DNA of 30,312 nt from a virus, in the IMG/VR virus record IMGVR_UViG_3300030104_006253, positions 1-30,312 of that record. The stretch is one strand, 5' to 3'. The translations under genes and the position numbers were made by a program. Below, one piece after another: positions 24,601 to 30,312 of this stretch; within the stretch, counting starts at the first letter, position 1; each line of letters begins with the position of its first letter. Under the pieces are notes generated by a model. It was not told the DNA's origin, searched no databases, and saw only the letters and a list, made by a program, of their open reading frames with translations.

Positions 24601-25310
24601 ATGTCCACCAACCGTTGGCAAGCCTCACAGAAGTTAGGGTTACCAACGGCCTTGGGGTTCTTCATGCACATATTACAATGCATCTCATCCATTATCCTAT
24701 GGAAATCCTGTGGAGCGGCTATCTGCTTTAGCAGTCTGAAAGCTATGTCCATCGGCTTACCAGTGCGAATTTGACTACTCGTTCGACCCATGTTGGGATT
24801 TTCTGGGTCTATATCGAATCTAATGTCGGTTGGTCTTGCTAGTCTTCCCCTCTCACTCTCTTTCAATGGGGGTGGAAGTTGGCCGAATTGTCTGGGTGTG
24901 CCTGTGAACTTAGGTGGGTTTGCCGCCAGTGCATCCAATTTGGCCTGATGCGTCCCAAACTGCTCTGGAGTAAGGTCAGAGTGCAAATTGGACATTCGCG
25001 TCCCCCTGACACCCATTGTGTTTTGAGAGCTGACTGGGGGTCGCTCGGTATACCTCGCAGCATCCATGTCATCTTGGTCATACGCATCCAACTCTCCCAG
25101 CTTCCGAGCAAAGCCAGCCATTCTCTTGGGCCCTATGTTTCGCATAGAGATGTCCCTTGGCTCAGGTAGAGGCTGATGCCTCATTGTCTCGGCCTTGGCA
25201 ACGCCATCCTTCTTCTTGCCCTTCTTCTTTGGGCTCTTGACGCCAATCATGATGACCATGCCCGGCTTAGCGGTTCCTGCGCGTGGGTCGTAGTCCGCTT
25301 TGTCCTTCAT
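24597..25310 (-). CDS. Unknown 237-residue protein with internal tag and C-terminal zinc ribbon
   Basis: The ATG overlaps the upstream stop (ATGA). The N-terminus is Lys-rich (K-S-P-K-K-K-G-K-K-K), the middle Pro/Arg-rich and likely disordered. Residues 187-195 read M-D-I-A-F-R-L-L-K, matching the accessory N-terminal tag; immediately after comes a zinc ribbon, C-N-M-C at 212-215 and C-E-A-C at 228-231. So the tag here stands before a small C-terminal domain instead of at the protein start, as if a tagged gene had been fused behind a disordered extension. The function is unknown. Confidence 0.72.
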   Translation of the reverse strand: MKDKADYDPRAGTAKPGMVIMIGVKSPKKKGKKKDGVAKAETMRHQPLPEPRDISMRNIGPKRMAGFARKLGELDAYDQDDMDAARYTERPPVSSQNTMGVRGTRMSNLHSDLTPEQFGTHQAKLDALAANPPKFTGTPRQFGQLPPPLKESERGRLARPTDIRFDIDPENPNMGRTSSQIRTGKPMDIAFRLLKQIAAPQDFHRIMDEMHCNMCMKNPKAVGNPNFCEACQRLVDM

Positions 25311-25576
25311 TGCTCACCGCCCCCATTCATGAAAGAGTGGAAGAACTCGGGGTGGTTCTCCTTGTAGTAGCGTATGACATCGGCATCCTCCATGTGGTCC
25401 TGAACCTTGTCCCTGAGCTTCTGGGCCTTGCTCTTCTTCTTTCGAGCGTCATTGCGAGTCTTCATCTTCTGATTGAGCGCCTCCTCCATGTAGCTGGGGA
25501 GGTCGTGATTCATCGCAGCCTGCATACTGCCAGACATTTTGAGGACCGACCAAGCGCTCTCGAAAGCATCCCGCAT
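25307..25576 (-). CDS. Tagged small basic helical protein, 89 residues
   Basis: Begins M-R-D-A-F-E-S-A-W-S-V-L-K, one of the tagged proteins. The remainder is helical, with a Lys/Arg-rich centre (R-K-K-K-S-K-A-Q-K-L-R-D-K) and an aromatic C-terminal part (Y-Y-K-E-N-H-P-E-F-F-H-S-F). It is the first gene of the small basic-protein operon and lies head-to-head with the plus-strand gene at 25639, 62 bases away. The start ATG at 25576 has GGTAGT a few bases upstream. No known family. Confidence 0.75.
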   Translation of the reverse strand: MRDAFESAWSVLKMSGSMQAAMNHDLPSYMEEALNQKMKTRNDARKKKSKAQKLRDKVQDHMEDADVIRYYKENHPEFFHSFMNGGGEQ

Positions 25577-25638
25577 GCAACTACCGTACGGGCCTAGGAG
25601 TGCGATATGTCTAATATGTTACGCATGATGGGCGTATT
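25577..25638. promoter_or_regulatory. Divergent promoter region between the minus- and plus-strand genes
   Basis: The 62-base gap separates two head-to-head genes. TAATAT at 25612-25617 lies 22-27 bases before the plus-strand GTG, the distance expected of an archaeal TATA box for a leaderless transcript. The same AT-rich patch read on the minus strand (ATATTA) is 35-40 bases before the other start. This is inference from spacing only. Confidence 0.4.
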
Positions 25639-26340
25639 GTGTCGCCGGGCATAGAGAGTACCAACTCCTCTTCCTTTACGGTACCGGCTGTAACATCTTA
25701 TCGTTCCCCCGGCGGCACACCCCCAGTGCTTGTTAGAAAATTCATAAACCCCAAAAATCTAGTGGATTTGGGCGCTATAGCACTAGCCCCATTGACAGGC
25801 GGTGCCAGTGCTCTAGGCCTAGGGGCACTCAGGGGAGCTCAAGCCTTGAGGGGAGCTAGCAAGGTTGGAGTGGCAAGGGGAGCAGCAAAGGAGGCAAGTG
25901 AGGCCGCTGCTTCCAAGCAAGCCGTGAAACCTAAAAACGCAATTGCAGAAGCACAAGCAAAATTGAGAATGGGAGCGACGGGTTCTACTGCAAATATGGA
26001 CCAAATGGCTGAGTTAAGAAACAGAGCGGCAAATCCAGTTCCCGATGTTAAACCGGAAGACATAGCTGCGGCTGCTGAGCACAATGCGAAGCGACTCCAA
26101 GAAATCAATGAGACCACTCAAGCGGCAGCAGAAGCTGATAAGAACCTGCAAGAGCTACAATCACAACAGAAGGAGAGGCAGAAGACTGCGGCAGCCACTG
26201 GTTTAGTGGGTATACAGTCCTCAATGCAAGCCGCTAGCACCAACAGAGAGAAGCAACAAGCCGAGATGGAGCGCATCGAGAGGCTAGCCGAAGAGGGAAG
26301 GGCTAAAGCCAGCACCGGCTCGAAGATAGCCGTAACCTGA
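25639..26340 (+). CDS. Unknown Ala-rich coiled-coil protein, 233 residues, only large plus-strand gene
   Basis: GTG start with no evident ribosome site but a TATA-like element at leaderless distance. Residues 35-66 form a hydrophobic Gly/Ala/Leu stretch (G-A-I-A-L-A-P-L-T-G-G-A-S-A-L-G-L-G), perhaps membrane-active. From residue 70 on it is Ala/Glu/Lys/Gln-rich helix with long coiled-coil segments (M-E-R-I-E-R-L-A-E-E-G-R-A-K-A). It is real rather than a shadow: nothing convincing is encoded on the other strand and the next small gene is coupled to it. It might be a minor virion protein or membrane-interacting factor; the function is unknown. Confidence 0.65.
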   Translation: MSPGIESTNSSSFTVPAVTSYRSPGGTPPVLVRKFINPKNLVDLGAIALAPLTGGASALGLGALRGAQALRGASKVGVARGAAKEASEAAASKQAVKPKNAIAEAQAKLRMGATGSTANMDQMAELRNRAANPVPDVKPEDIAAAAEHNAKRLQEINETTQAAAEADKNLQELQSQQKERQKTAAATGLVGIQSSMQAASTNREKQQAEMERIERLAEEGRAKASTGSKIAVT

Positions 26341-26453
26341 TGATATCTAAAAGCGCCCTATGCATGGTCAAACGCACCTTGCGTAACATAGCCGTCGAGC
26401 TGATTGTCAGCCTGTGCCTCGTAGTCTTCGTGCTATCGTCGATTATGGGCTAG
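26340..26453 (+). CDS. 37-residue single-pass membrane peptide
   Basis: The ATG at 26340 overlaps the preceding TGA (TGATG). The peptide has a basic start (M-V-K-R-T-L-R-N) and one hydrophobic segment, I-A-V-E-L-I-V-S-L-C-L-V-V-F-V-L-S-S-I-M, ending in G and TAG. The stop shares the CTAG tetramer with the stop of the convergent lyase gene. Coupling and topology support a real small gene; holin-like or regulatory roles are only guesses. Confidence 0.55.
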   Translation: MISKSALCMVKRTLRNIAVELIVSLCLVVFVLSSIMG

Positions 26454-27301
26454 AAACCCAGCTTCGCATCCACGAACTTGGACACGGGCTTGAGGTCGTC
26501 CAAGCTGATGCCCGAGTCTAGGTTCTCCCTCTCGCCCCATGCCACCAGCTCCTCGGTCGCTAGGTTGCCACCCGAGCCGGGTATGAACGGGCACCCGCCT
26601 AGGCCGTTGATGCTGCTGTCGAACTGCCTGATGCCAGCATCGAAGGCGGCACTGATGTTGTCGTACATCCTGTTCCTGCGTGGCCCGTGGTGCAGGTGGA
26701 GGGCTATGTCAGCAGTCACGCTCGTCTTGGATATCTCCCTCATCATCCTGTTTATCCTCATGGGGTTGGCCCTACCCGTGGTGTCGGAGAGCACTATCGT
26801 CGAGCCTAGGCTATCAGCCCATGAGAGGGCCCTTCTCATCGCCTCGCTGGGTATCTCACCAGTGCCCGGACAGCCGAATGCGGTGGATATGTACACCCTG
26901 ATATCGGACTTGTCAACCTTATGCAGGGCACTGACGTACTCGCTGAAGATGAAGTTGAGCGTCCTGCCGTGGTTGTTGATGTTGAAGTAGTCGGATGGTG
27001 AGAAGAAGACGTTGAACTTGCTCACTCCCACCGCTTTCGCCCTCTCCACGCCCTTCGCGTTCGGGACTAGCATGCCCAGCGTGACGTCAGGCTCTAGGTA
27101 GGACACCTGCGAGTACACCTTCCCGCTGTCAGCCATGTTGGGGACCTTATCGGGACTGACCATCGCACCGACCTCCACGTTGCGTATGCCACACTGGGCG
27201 AGCCTCTCAATCATCTCGACCTTGCTGGCAGTGGGCATTATGGTGTCCGCGCTCTGCAAACCGTCCCGTGGGCCTACCTCGTAGATGGAGAAGTCGGTCA
27301 T
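26450..27301 (-). CDS. Hydroxymethylglutaryl-CoA lyase-like enzyme
   Basis: A 283-residue full-length member of the HMGL-like TIM-barrel family; HMG-CoA lyase splits HMG-CoA into acetyl-CoA and acetoacetate, the last step of leucine breakdown. Signatures: Y-E-V-G-P-R-D-G-L-Q at 7-16 with catalytic Arg12/Asp13, F-G-C-P at 142-145, metal-binding H202-x-H204, and G-L-G-G-C-P-F at 233-239 with the loop Cys237 and metal ligand Asn246 in G-N-L-A-T-E-E, nine residues later as in the human enzyme. One difference is H-L-H-H where most have H-x-H-D. The start overlaps the previous stop (TAATG), so it belongs to the tagged-gene operon, but it lacks the tag. A related aldol-cleaving substrate (for example another 3-hydroxyacyl-CoA) is possible. 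Confidence 0.88.
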   Translation of the reverse strand: MTDFSIYEVGPRDGLQSADTIMPTASKVEMIERLAQCGIRNVEVGAMVSPDKVPNMADSGKVYSQVSYLEPDVTLGMLVPNAKGVERAKAVGVSKFNVFFSPSDYFNINNHGRTLNFIFSEYVSALHKVDKSDIRVYISTAFGCPGTGEIPSEAMRRALSWADSLGSTIVLSDTTGRANPMRINRMMREISKTSVTADIALHLHHGPRRNRMYDNISAAFDAGIRQFDSSINGLGGCPFIPGSGGNLATEELVAWGERENLDSGISLDDLKPVSKFVDAKLGF

Positions 27302-27876
27302 TAGTCATCACCAAATCGTCTTCTTAGCCTTTGATTACGTCTGAAAGACCTAATATCGTTTACTGCTAACTCCCTCTCCCTCTCCCTTTCAGACTCTCTA
27401 TTCATCATCTGCTCTTTCTCATCTTGGCTCCTAGGCCAATGACCCTCCTTCTCGTATCGTCCCCAAAGTCCCTTTCCACCTCTTGACCTATCATCCGATG
27501 GCACGATTACTGCACCTTCTCCCTCTTGGTCACGGATATTCGCAACCATATCATACAAAGCAGAGGCCATGCCCTTCCCACGATGAGATGGTTTAGTCCC
27601 GGCACCCCAAGCAAAATCCCTATCTCCGCCAGTCATCACAAGATGGGACAGGGGATTGTCAGACAAGACAGAGCCTTGGGTTAATTCTGGTCTTTGTCCC
27701 GGCTCGTAAATACCGCTCTCATACCCCAGCCCGAAGTCACTAGCAACCATGGGATAGACCTCTCCAGTATCAGGATGAATAAAGTTGGCATTGTATTTCT
27801 TCTCTCCCACTTGTTCTATTGAATCGTAATCAAGTGGCATCTTGAGTAAGGCCCATGCTTCATCGAACGCGGTCAT
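27301..27876 (-). CDS. Tagged GNAT-family acetyltransferase
   Basis: Begins M-T-A-F-D-E-A-W-A-L-L-K-M-P, then a 175-residue body. The segment A-W-G-A-G-T-K-P-S-H-R-G-K-G-M-A-S-A-L-Y has the R-x-x-G-x-A/G acetyl-CoA-binding loop of GNAT enzymes, followed by I-V-P-S-D-D and G-L-W-G-R-Y, both usual in phage-type GNATs. The C-terminus is Arg/Glu-rich. It should transfer an acetyl group to a protein or small-molecule amine; the target is unknown. The ATG overlaps the upstream stop (ATGA). If the tag is a virion-packaging signal, this enzyme would enter the host at infection. Confidence 0.82.
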   Translation of the reverse strand: MTAFDEAWALLKMPLDYDSIEQVGEKKYNANFIHPDTGEVYPMVASDFGLGYESGIYEPGQRPELTQGSVLSDNPLSHLVMTGGDRDFAWGAGTKPSHRGKGMASALYDMVANIRDQEGEGAVIVPSDDRSRGGKGLWGRYEKEGHWPRSQDEKEQMMNRESERERERELAVNDIRSFRRNQRLRRRFGDD

Positions 27877-28583
27877 TCGTCATACCCCCAGTCATCACGC
27901 AGCACATCGGGTATGTAACTGCCCCTAGTGTACCTCAGCTCCCTGCCTTGGTCGTCAATCGGTATCGCCTCGTCCAAGTACCTTGGCTCTATCGGCTCGA
28001 AGCTGATGGTTGGCTGTGTCGCCGTCACTTCCTCAGGAGCGAAGTCCAAGTCGATGAATCGCCTTCCGGGAGGCACTATCCTAGAACCAACGACAGCCAC
28101 GTTATCCGCGTTCCTTCCAGTCTCTATGTCGAAGTCCTCCGATGGCACCGTCATGAACCTGTCACCGAAGAAACGAGCGCTCAGCGCTGGGTGGCTCATG
28201 CTGGAGTAAGGGTCATCACTCCTCAACCTCGCTAGGGCACTCGACTTGGGGCCAAACCCCCTCTTGTGCATGAAAGTCCAAAGCGCCTTGTCCCCTGTGG
28301 GGTATTCCATTGAGTCAGTCAGGAATTGGTAATACTCATCACGAGAAATCCGCCCTTCGTCCGCAGCGCGCCTCATCTCCCTCTTCTCACGCTCTGACAC
28401 ATCGGGAATGCCCTTCATCCTCCATCGACTGGCATCCCTAGGGAAAAGCCCCTCAGAGAGCACCTCGTCGAGGAACTTCCTCGGTATTGCGCGATAAGCC
28501 TTGAAGGGCCTAGACCCCCTACCGCCTTGCGGGTCAAACTCGACTGCCTTCAGCAGAGACCACGCTTCGTCGAAGGGGTTCAT
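27873..28583 (-). CDS. Tagged 236-residue protein of unknown function, ART-like resemblance weak
   Basis: Begins M-N-P-F-D-E-A-W-S-L-L-K. The body opens with Y-R-A-I-P-R-K-F-L-D-E-V-L-S-E-G-L-F-P, a layout (Y-R, then helix, then G-L-F-P) seen in some ADP-ribosyltransferase-fold proteins, and later has K-A-L-W-T-F and V-G-S-R-I-V-P-P-G. I cannot point to a full catalytic triad, so the fold suggestion is weak. The start overlaps the upstream stop (ATGA). The DNA encoding the tag is nearly identical to that of the next tagged gene (see findings). Confidence 0.75.
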   Translation of the reverse strand: MNPFDEAWSLLKAVEFDPQGGRGSRPFKAYRAIPRKFLDEVLSEGLFPRDASRWRMKGIPDVSEREKREMRRAADEGRISRDEYYQFLTDSMEYPTGDKALWTFMHKRGFGPKSSALARLRSDDPYSSMSHPALSARFFGDRFMTVPSEDFDIETGRNADNVAVVGSRIVPPGRRFIDLDFAPEEVTATQPTISFEPIEPRYLDEAIPIDDQGRELRYTRGSYIPDVLRDDWGYDE

Positions 28584-29167
28584 CCGTGAGTCCCCCTCAT
28601 GACTTTGATTGGCAAGGGCGTATCACCGTGACCACGAGCGAAGAGTTCAGCCATTCTATGTCTCCCCTCATGGTATATACCGGGGTTAAAATCGGGAAAA
28701 ACATACGGCATACCGAACTTGATGTCCTCTCCTGCCTCCGCCCTGTCCATCAAATCTTGATAGAAAGTATTCCCTACCTCTCTTGGGGATTTTTGTTCAA
28801 CAGGGAACTCCTCAGCAAGATGCTCATTTGACCGTTCTGCTCTTTCTTCTAATGCTAGATACTCAAACGGGTCCATATCTTTATCGAAAGGAGGTTTGTA
28901 AAACGGCCCTTGTCTGCGCTGCGTAGTTTCACCATAAATAGCACCCTTTGGGTCGCCCGTAGTCATTTTTCCATATTCACCGGGTGTCATATGCTGAATC
29001 TCTCCTTGTCCTCTACTTGGGTCAGCGGGAACATATCCATACACATTCTCCTGTGACATCCAATGGGGGTCATCTTCACCTTGTGTGACGAAATTTATTC
29101 CGGGGATACCTGTTTCGTATATAGGCATCTTCAGCAGAGACCACGCTTGGTCGAAAGCATCACTCAC
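28580..29167 (-). CDS. Tagged ParB-like (EGRHR-type) protein
   Basis: Begins M-S-D-A-F-D-Q-A-W-S-L-L-K-M-P, then a polar 120-residue region and a C-terminal segment G-I-Y-H-E-G-R-H-R-M-A-E-L-F-A-R-G-H-G, followed by T-P-L-P-I-K-V. The E-G-R-H-R motif with a following helix and a P-(L/V)-x-(V/I) strand is the core of ParB-like nuclease/CTPase-type small domains found in many viral proteins. Activity, whether nuclease or nucleotide binding, cannot be told. It is coupled to the next gene by an ATGA overlap. Confidence 0.75.
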   Translation of the reverse strand: MSDAFDQAWSLLKMPIYETGIPGINFVTQGEDDPHWMSQENVYGYVPADPSRGQGEIQHMTPGEYGKMTTGDPKGAIYGETTQRRQGPFYKPPFDKDMDPFEYLALEERAERSNEHLAEEFPVEQKSPREVGNTFYQDLMDRAEAGEDIKFGMPYVFPDFNPGIYHEGRHRMAELFARGHGDTPLPIKVMRGTHG

Positions 29168-29190
29168 GATGGGTAGGAGGCCGACTGTCG

Positions 29191-29209
29191 TTATCTGCTT
29201 TGCTCAGAA
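29191..29209. repeat. 19-bp direct repeat, copy 2
   Basis: Identical to 29578-29596. It lies in the 52-base gap between the second and third tagged genes, 3' of the second gene's stop, and is therefore non-coding here. It is likely the relic of a deleted or replaced gene that shared its end with the first tagged gene. Confidence 0.85.
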
Positions 29210-29219
29210 CAAGAAAAAA

Positions 29220-29555
29220 TTATTCTGGGAGTTCATCATACTCCGGAGGGTCCTGATGGGGCTCCATCAATGTGTTTAAGACAGCGTCCCAATTTACCTC
29301 AGCGCCACTTCTGTGTATTGGGTTCCCTTCAATGTATTCATTAAATTTGTCATATGCCTCATCGTCTCTATTTATCCTCTCATACATGTCACTAAGCATA
29401 TGGTTAGAGTTACCTCCCGTGAGATACATTCCCTCTTCAGCCTCATGGCCCATCACATGACGAAACATCTCACGTATCATCGATTCCTCATCAGGGGTTC
29501 TCATTGTCCGCTCCTGTTTGAGCACGGACCAAGCCTCGTCGAACGCCCCAATCAC
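29220..29555 (-). CDS. Tagged 111-residue unknown protein, GTG start
   Basis: The open frame extends to 29687, but that would run through the previous gene. The GTG at 29555 gives the tag M-I-G-A-F-D-E-A-W-S-V-L-K exactly at the N-terminus, and the 22 bases before it match (18 of 22) those before the next tagged gene at 29892. The body is acidic and helical (E-S-M-I-R-E-M-F-R-H-V-M-G-H-E-A-E-E-G) with no recognised motif. A stop at 29220 is followed by a T-rich stretch on the minus strand and a copy of a 19-base repeat. Confidence 0.75.
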   Translation of the reverse strand: MIGAFDEAWSVLKQERTMRTPDEESMIREMFRHVMGHEAEEGMYLTGGNSNHMLSDMYERINRDDEAYDKFNEYIEGNPIHRSGAEVNWDAVLNTLMEPHQDPPEYDELPE

Positions 29556-29577
29556 GCTCGTCCGAGGGGGGTTGAGG

Positions 29578-29596
29578 TTATCTGCTTTGCTCAGAA
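29578..29596. repeat. 19-bp direct repeat, copy 1 (other copy 29191-29209)
   Basis: TTATCTGCTTTGCTCAGAA occurs here and, identically, at 29191-29209. On the coding strand this copy encodes the last residues (S-E-Q-S-R, stop) of the first tagged gene; the other lies in the gap after the second tagged gene, as a remnant of the same gene end. It indicates duplication or recombination at gene boundaries. Confidence 0.85.
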
Positions 29597-29892
29597 AGTT
29601 CGGGGTCAGCTGCGGTCTGCCTTCTGTTAAGACGCCTTCTAAGAGAGTCTTCAAGCTCCCTGATGTAGGACTGGTCATTACGAGCATCGCCTATGAACTC
29701 GTTCAGGGTCTTGGGACCCGGTAGGTTGACTGGAGGCAGGTTCTCAATGCCCCTCCTCGAAGACTCCCTCAGATTCGGGTTTCGTACAAGAGGGAGCAAA
29801 CGCTCGTTGTAGGGGTCGACTATGGTCTCGTACCCCTCGCTTGTCTGATAGTATTTGAGTATGGACCAAGCCTTGTCAAACGCTCCAGCCAT
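29578..29892 (-). CDS. Tagged 104-residue unknown protein, first gene of the accessory operon
   Basis: I start it at the ATG at 29892, which puts M-A-G-A-F-D-K-A-W-S-I-L-K at the N-terminus; the frame is open up to 29967, but that adds 25 residues read through the leader shared with the other tagged gene. The body is polar and Arg/Asn-rich, with a coiled-coil-like C-terminal region (I-R-E-L-E-D-S-L-R-R-R-L-N-R-R), ending S-E-Q-S-R. No known family. It follows the AT-rich promoter-like region at 29931-29953 and so heads the tagged-gene operon. Confidence 0.72.
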   Translation of the reverse strand: MAGAFDKAWSILKYYQTSEGYETIVDPYNERLLPLVRNPNLRESSRRGIENLPPVNLPGPKTLNEFIGDARNDQSYIRELEDSLRRRLNRRQTAADPELSEQSR

Positions 29893-29930
29893 GCCTATCC
29901 GAGGGGGGCTGAGGTAAAGACGCTTGTGGT

Positions 29931-29954
29931 GTAAAATTTTTGTAAAATTTTTTA
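29931..29954 (-). promoter_or_regulatory. AT-rich tandem repeat, promoter candidate for the tagged-gene operon
   Basis: GTAAAATTTTT is repeated without a gap at 29931-29941 and 29942-29952, about 40-60 bases upstream of the first tagged gene's ATG. Read on the minus strand it gives AAAAATTTTAC twice, a possible TATA-like element. It is the only strongly AT-rich patch at this end of the operon. There is no direct evidence of initiation. Confidence 0.45.
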
Positions 29955-29967
29955 TCGACCCCTCCAT

Positions 29968-30312
29968 GGAAATTTTTGTCGAGCGCTGTGTGCGACTATA
30001 AGAGCGGTGCAGCTTAGCGGTGCAGTATACCTCCGGCTAAGGGGGCGGTGCATGTGTAGCGGTGCAGGGTACTGCAAGCCTGTTGCACCAACGCACCGCT
30101 TGAGCGGTGCTTAACAGTCAGCGGTACAGGGCACCGCCACGGCGGTGCAACACTGTGCCACATGCCCACACATACAAGCACACTGCTAGCGGTGCAGGTA
30201 GGGCGTGCCAGCATAGCGCCCACTCTCCTACGCACTCTCACACAACCGCTCGGGTATCGAGGCGTTTTTTGATGCGTACAAACCCGGCGTCCCGTTTGCA
30301 TTCCCCCACCCG
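29968..30312. other. 345-base non-coding end region
   Basis: I see no convincing gene here. It holds the iteron-like array (described separately), a second TTTTT(A/G)TCGA element at 29974-29983 echoing the one at 29950-29958, and a T-run in GGCGTTTTTTGATGC near 30260 that could be a weak terminator for a transcript arriving from the left. A frame on the minus strand across the repeats exists but looks accidental. Confidence 0.5.
30004..30196. repeat. Iteron-like array of GCGGTGCA; candidate replication origin or packaging site
   Basis: The 8-base element GCGGTGCA occurs at 30004, 30017, 30045, 30059, 30142 and 30189 on the plus strand. Near-copies are GCGGTGCT at 30104 and GCGGTACA at 30121, and inverted copies of the GCGGTGC core lie at 30093-30099 and 30131-30138. 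Two perfect hairpins arise where inverted and direct copies meet: 30093-30100 with 30103-30110, and 30131-30138 with 30141-30148. Spacing is irregular (13-45 bases), unlike CRISPR. Such clustered short repeats are typical of initiator- or partition-protein binding sites, or of a terminase recognition site. Confidence 0.7.

Noticed and set aside
30004-30196. CRISPR-like array
   Set aside because: Repeats are only 8 bases, occur in both orientations, and spacing is irregular; there are no cas genes.
30014-30301. 95-residue minus-strand open frame across the repeat array
   Set aside because: It consists largely of translated GCGGTGCA repeats, has no ribosome site or family resemblance, and the region behaves as non-coding DNA.
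1-30312. tRNA, rRNA, insertion sequences, integrase or attachment sites
   Set aside because: None seen on reading both strands; without a computed scan a degenerate tRNA could still be missed.

Overview
The window looks like one flank of a tailed, double-stranded DNA virus genome (HK97-fold capsid, Caudoviricetes-type), most likely from a marine microbe. Support: an adjacent terminase large subunit, portal, HK97-type prohead protease and major capsid protein; very dense packing with 1-11 nt gene overlaps; and small cysteine/lysine-rich proteins (DUF5872-like, DUF6321-like) of the kind common in marine viral metagenomes. An archaeal host (for example marine Euryarchaeota) is plausible but unproven: TATA-like boxes, an AbrB-type regulator, a Ras-like GTPase and many zinc knuckles fit, but there is no direct host marker, tRNA or integrase. 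No DNA replication protein is present.

Layout. Nearly everything is read from the minus strand, so transcription runs from right to left. (a) 29968-30312: non-coding, with a tandem AT-rich promoter-like repeat and an array of about ten copies of an 8-bp GCGGTGCA element, an iteron-like origin or packaging-site candidate. (b) 26450-29892: an operon of accessory genes. Five open with the same short N-terminal sequence, consensus F-D-x-A-W-x-L-L-K, fused to unrelated bodies (GNAT acetyltransferase, ParB-like EGRHR protein, unknowns), and the operon ends in a complete-looking HMG-CoA lyase. (c) 25639-26453: the only plus-strand genes, an Ala-rich coiled-coil protein and a 37-residue membrane peptide. 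(d) 23294-25576: small basic and zinc-knuckle proteins, two of which again start with the tag and one of which carries it internally. (e) 23174-23293: intergenic nested inverted repeats with TATA-like sequence. (f) 18699-23173: two membrane proteins, a membrane-anchored Ras/Arf-like GTPase, an AbrB-like regulator, three structural-looking proteins and a probable small terminase. (g) 1-18702: the packaging and head module: three large unknown proteins, TerL, a LAGLIDADG-domain protein, portal, small head proteins, a 1822-residue protein containing a degenerate DNA-ligase-like domain, the prohead protease, and the 5' part of the major capsid gene, cut by the window edge.

The most interesting candidate system is the F-D-x-A-W-x-L-L-K tag. 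A shared, strictly N-terminal short helix on otherwise unrelated accessory proteins, in a genome with its own prohead protease, resembles in logic the capsid-targeting sequences of T4-type internal proteins. I infer that it marks a set of proteins for packaging into the head and delivery to the host. Other notable points are the viral HMG-CoA lyase, the viral Ras-like GTPase, the apparently dead ligase domain inside a giant head-module protein, and a run of gene junctions using TTG or even CTG starts overlapping the upstream stop.
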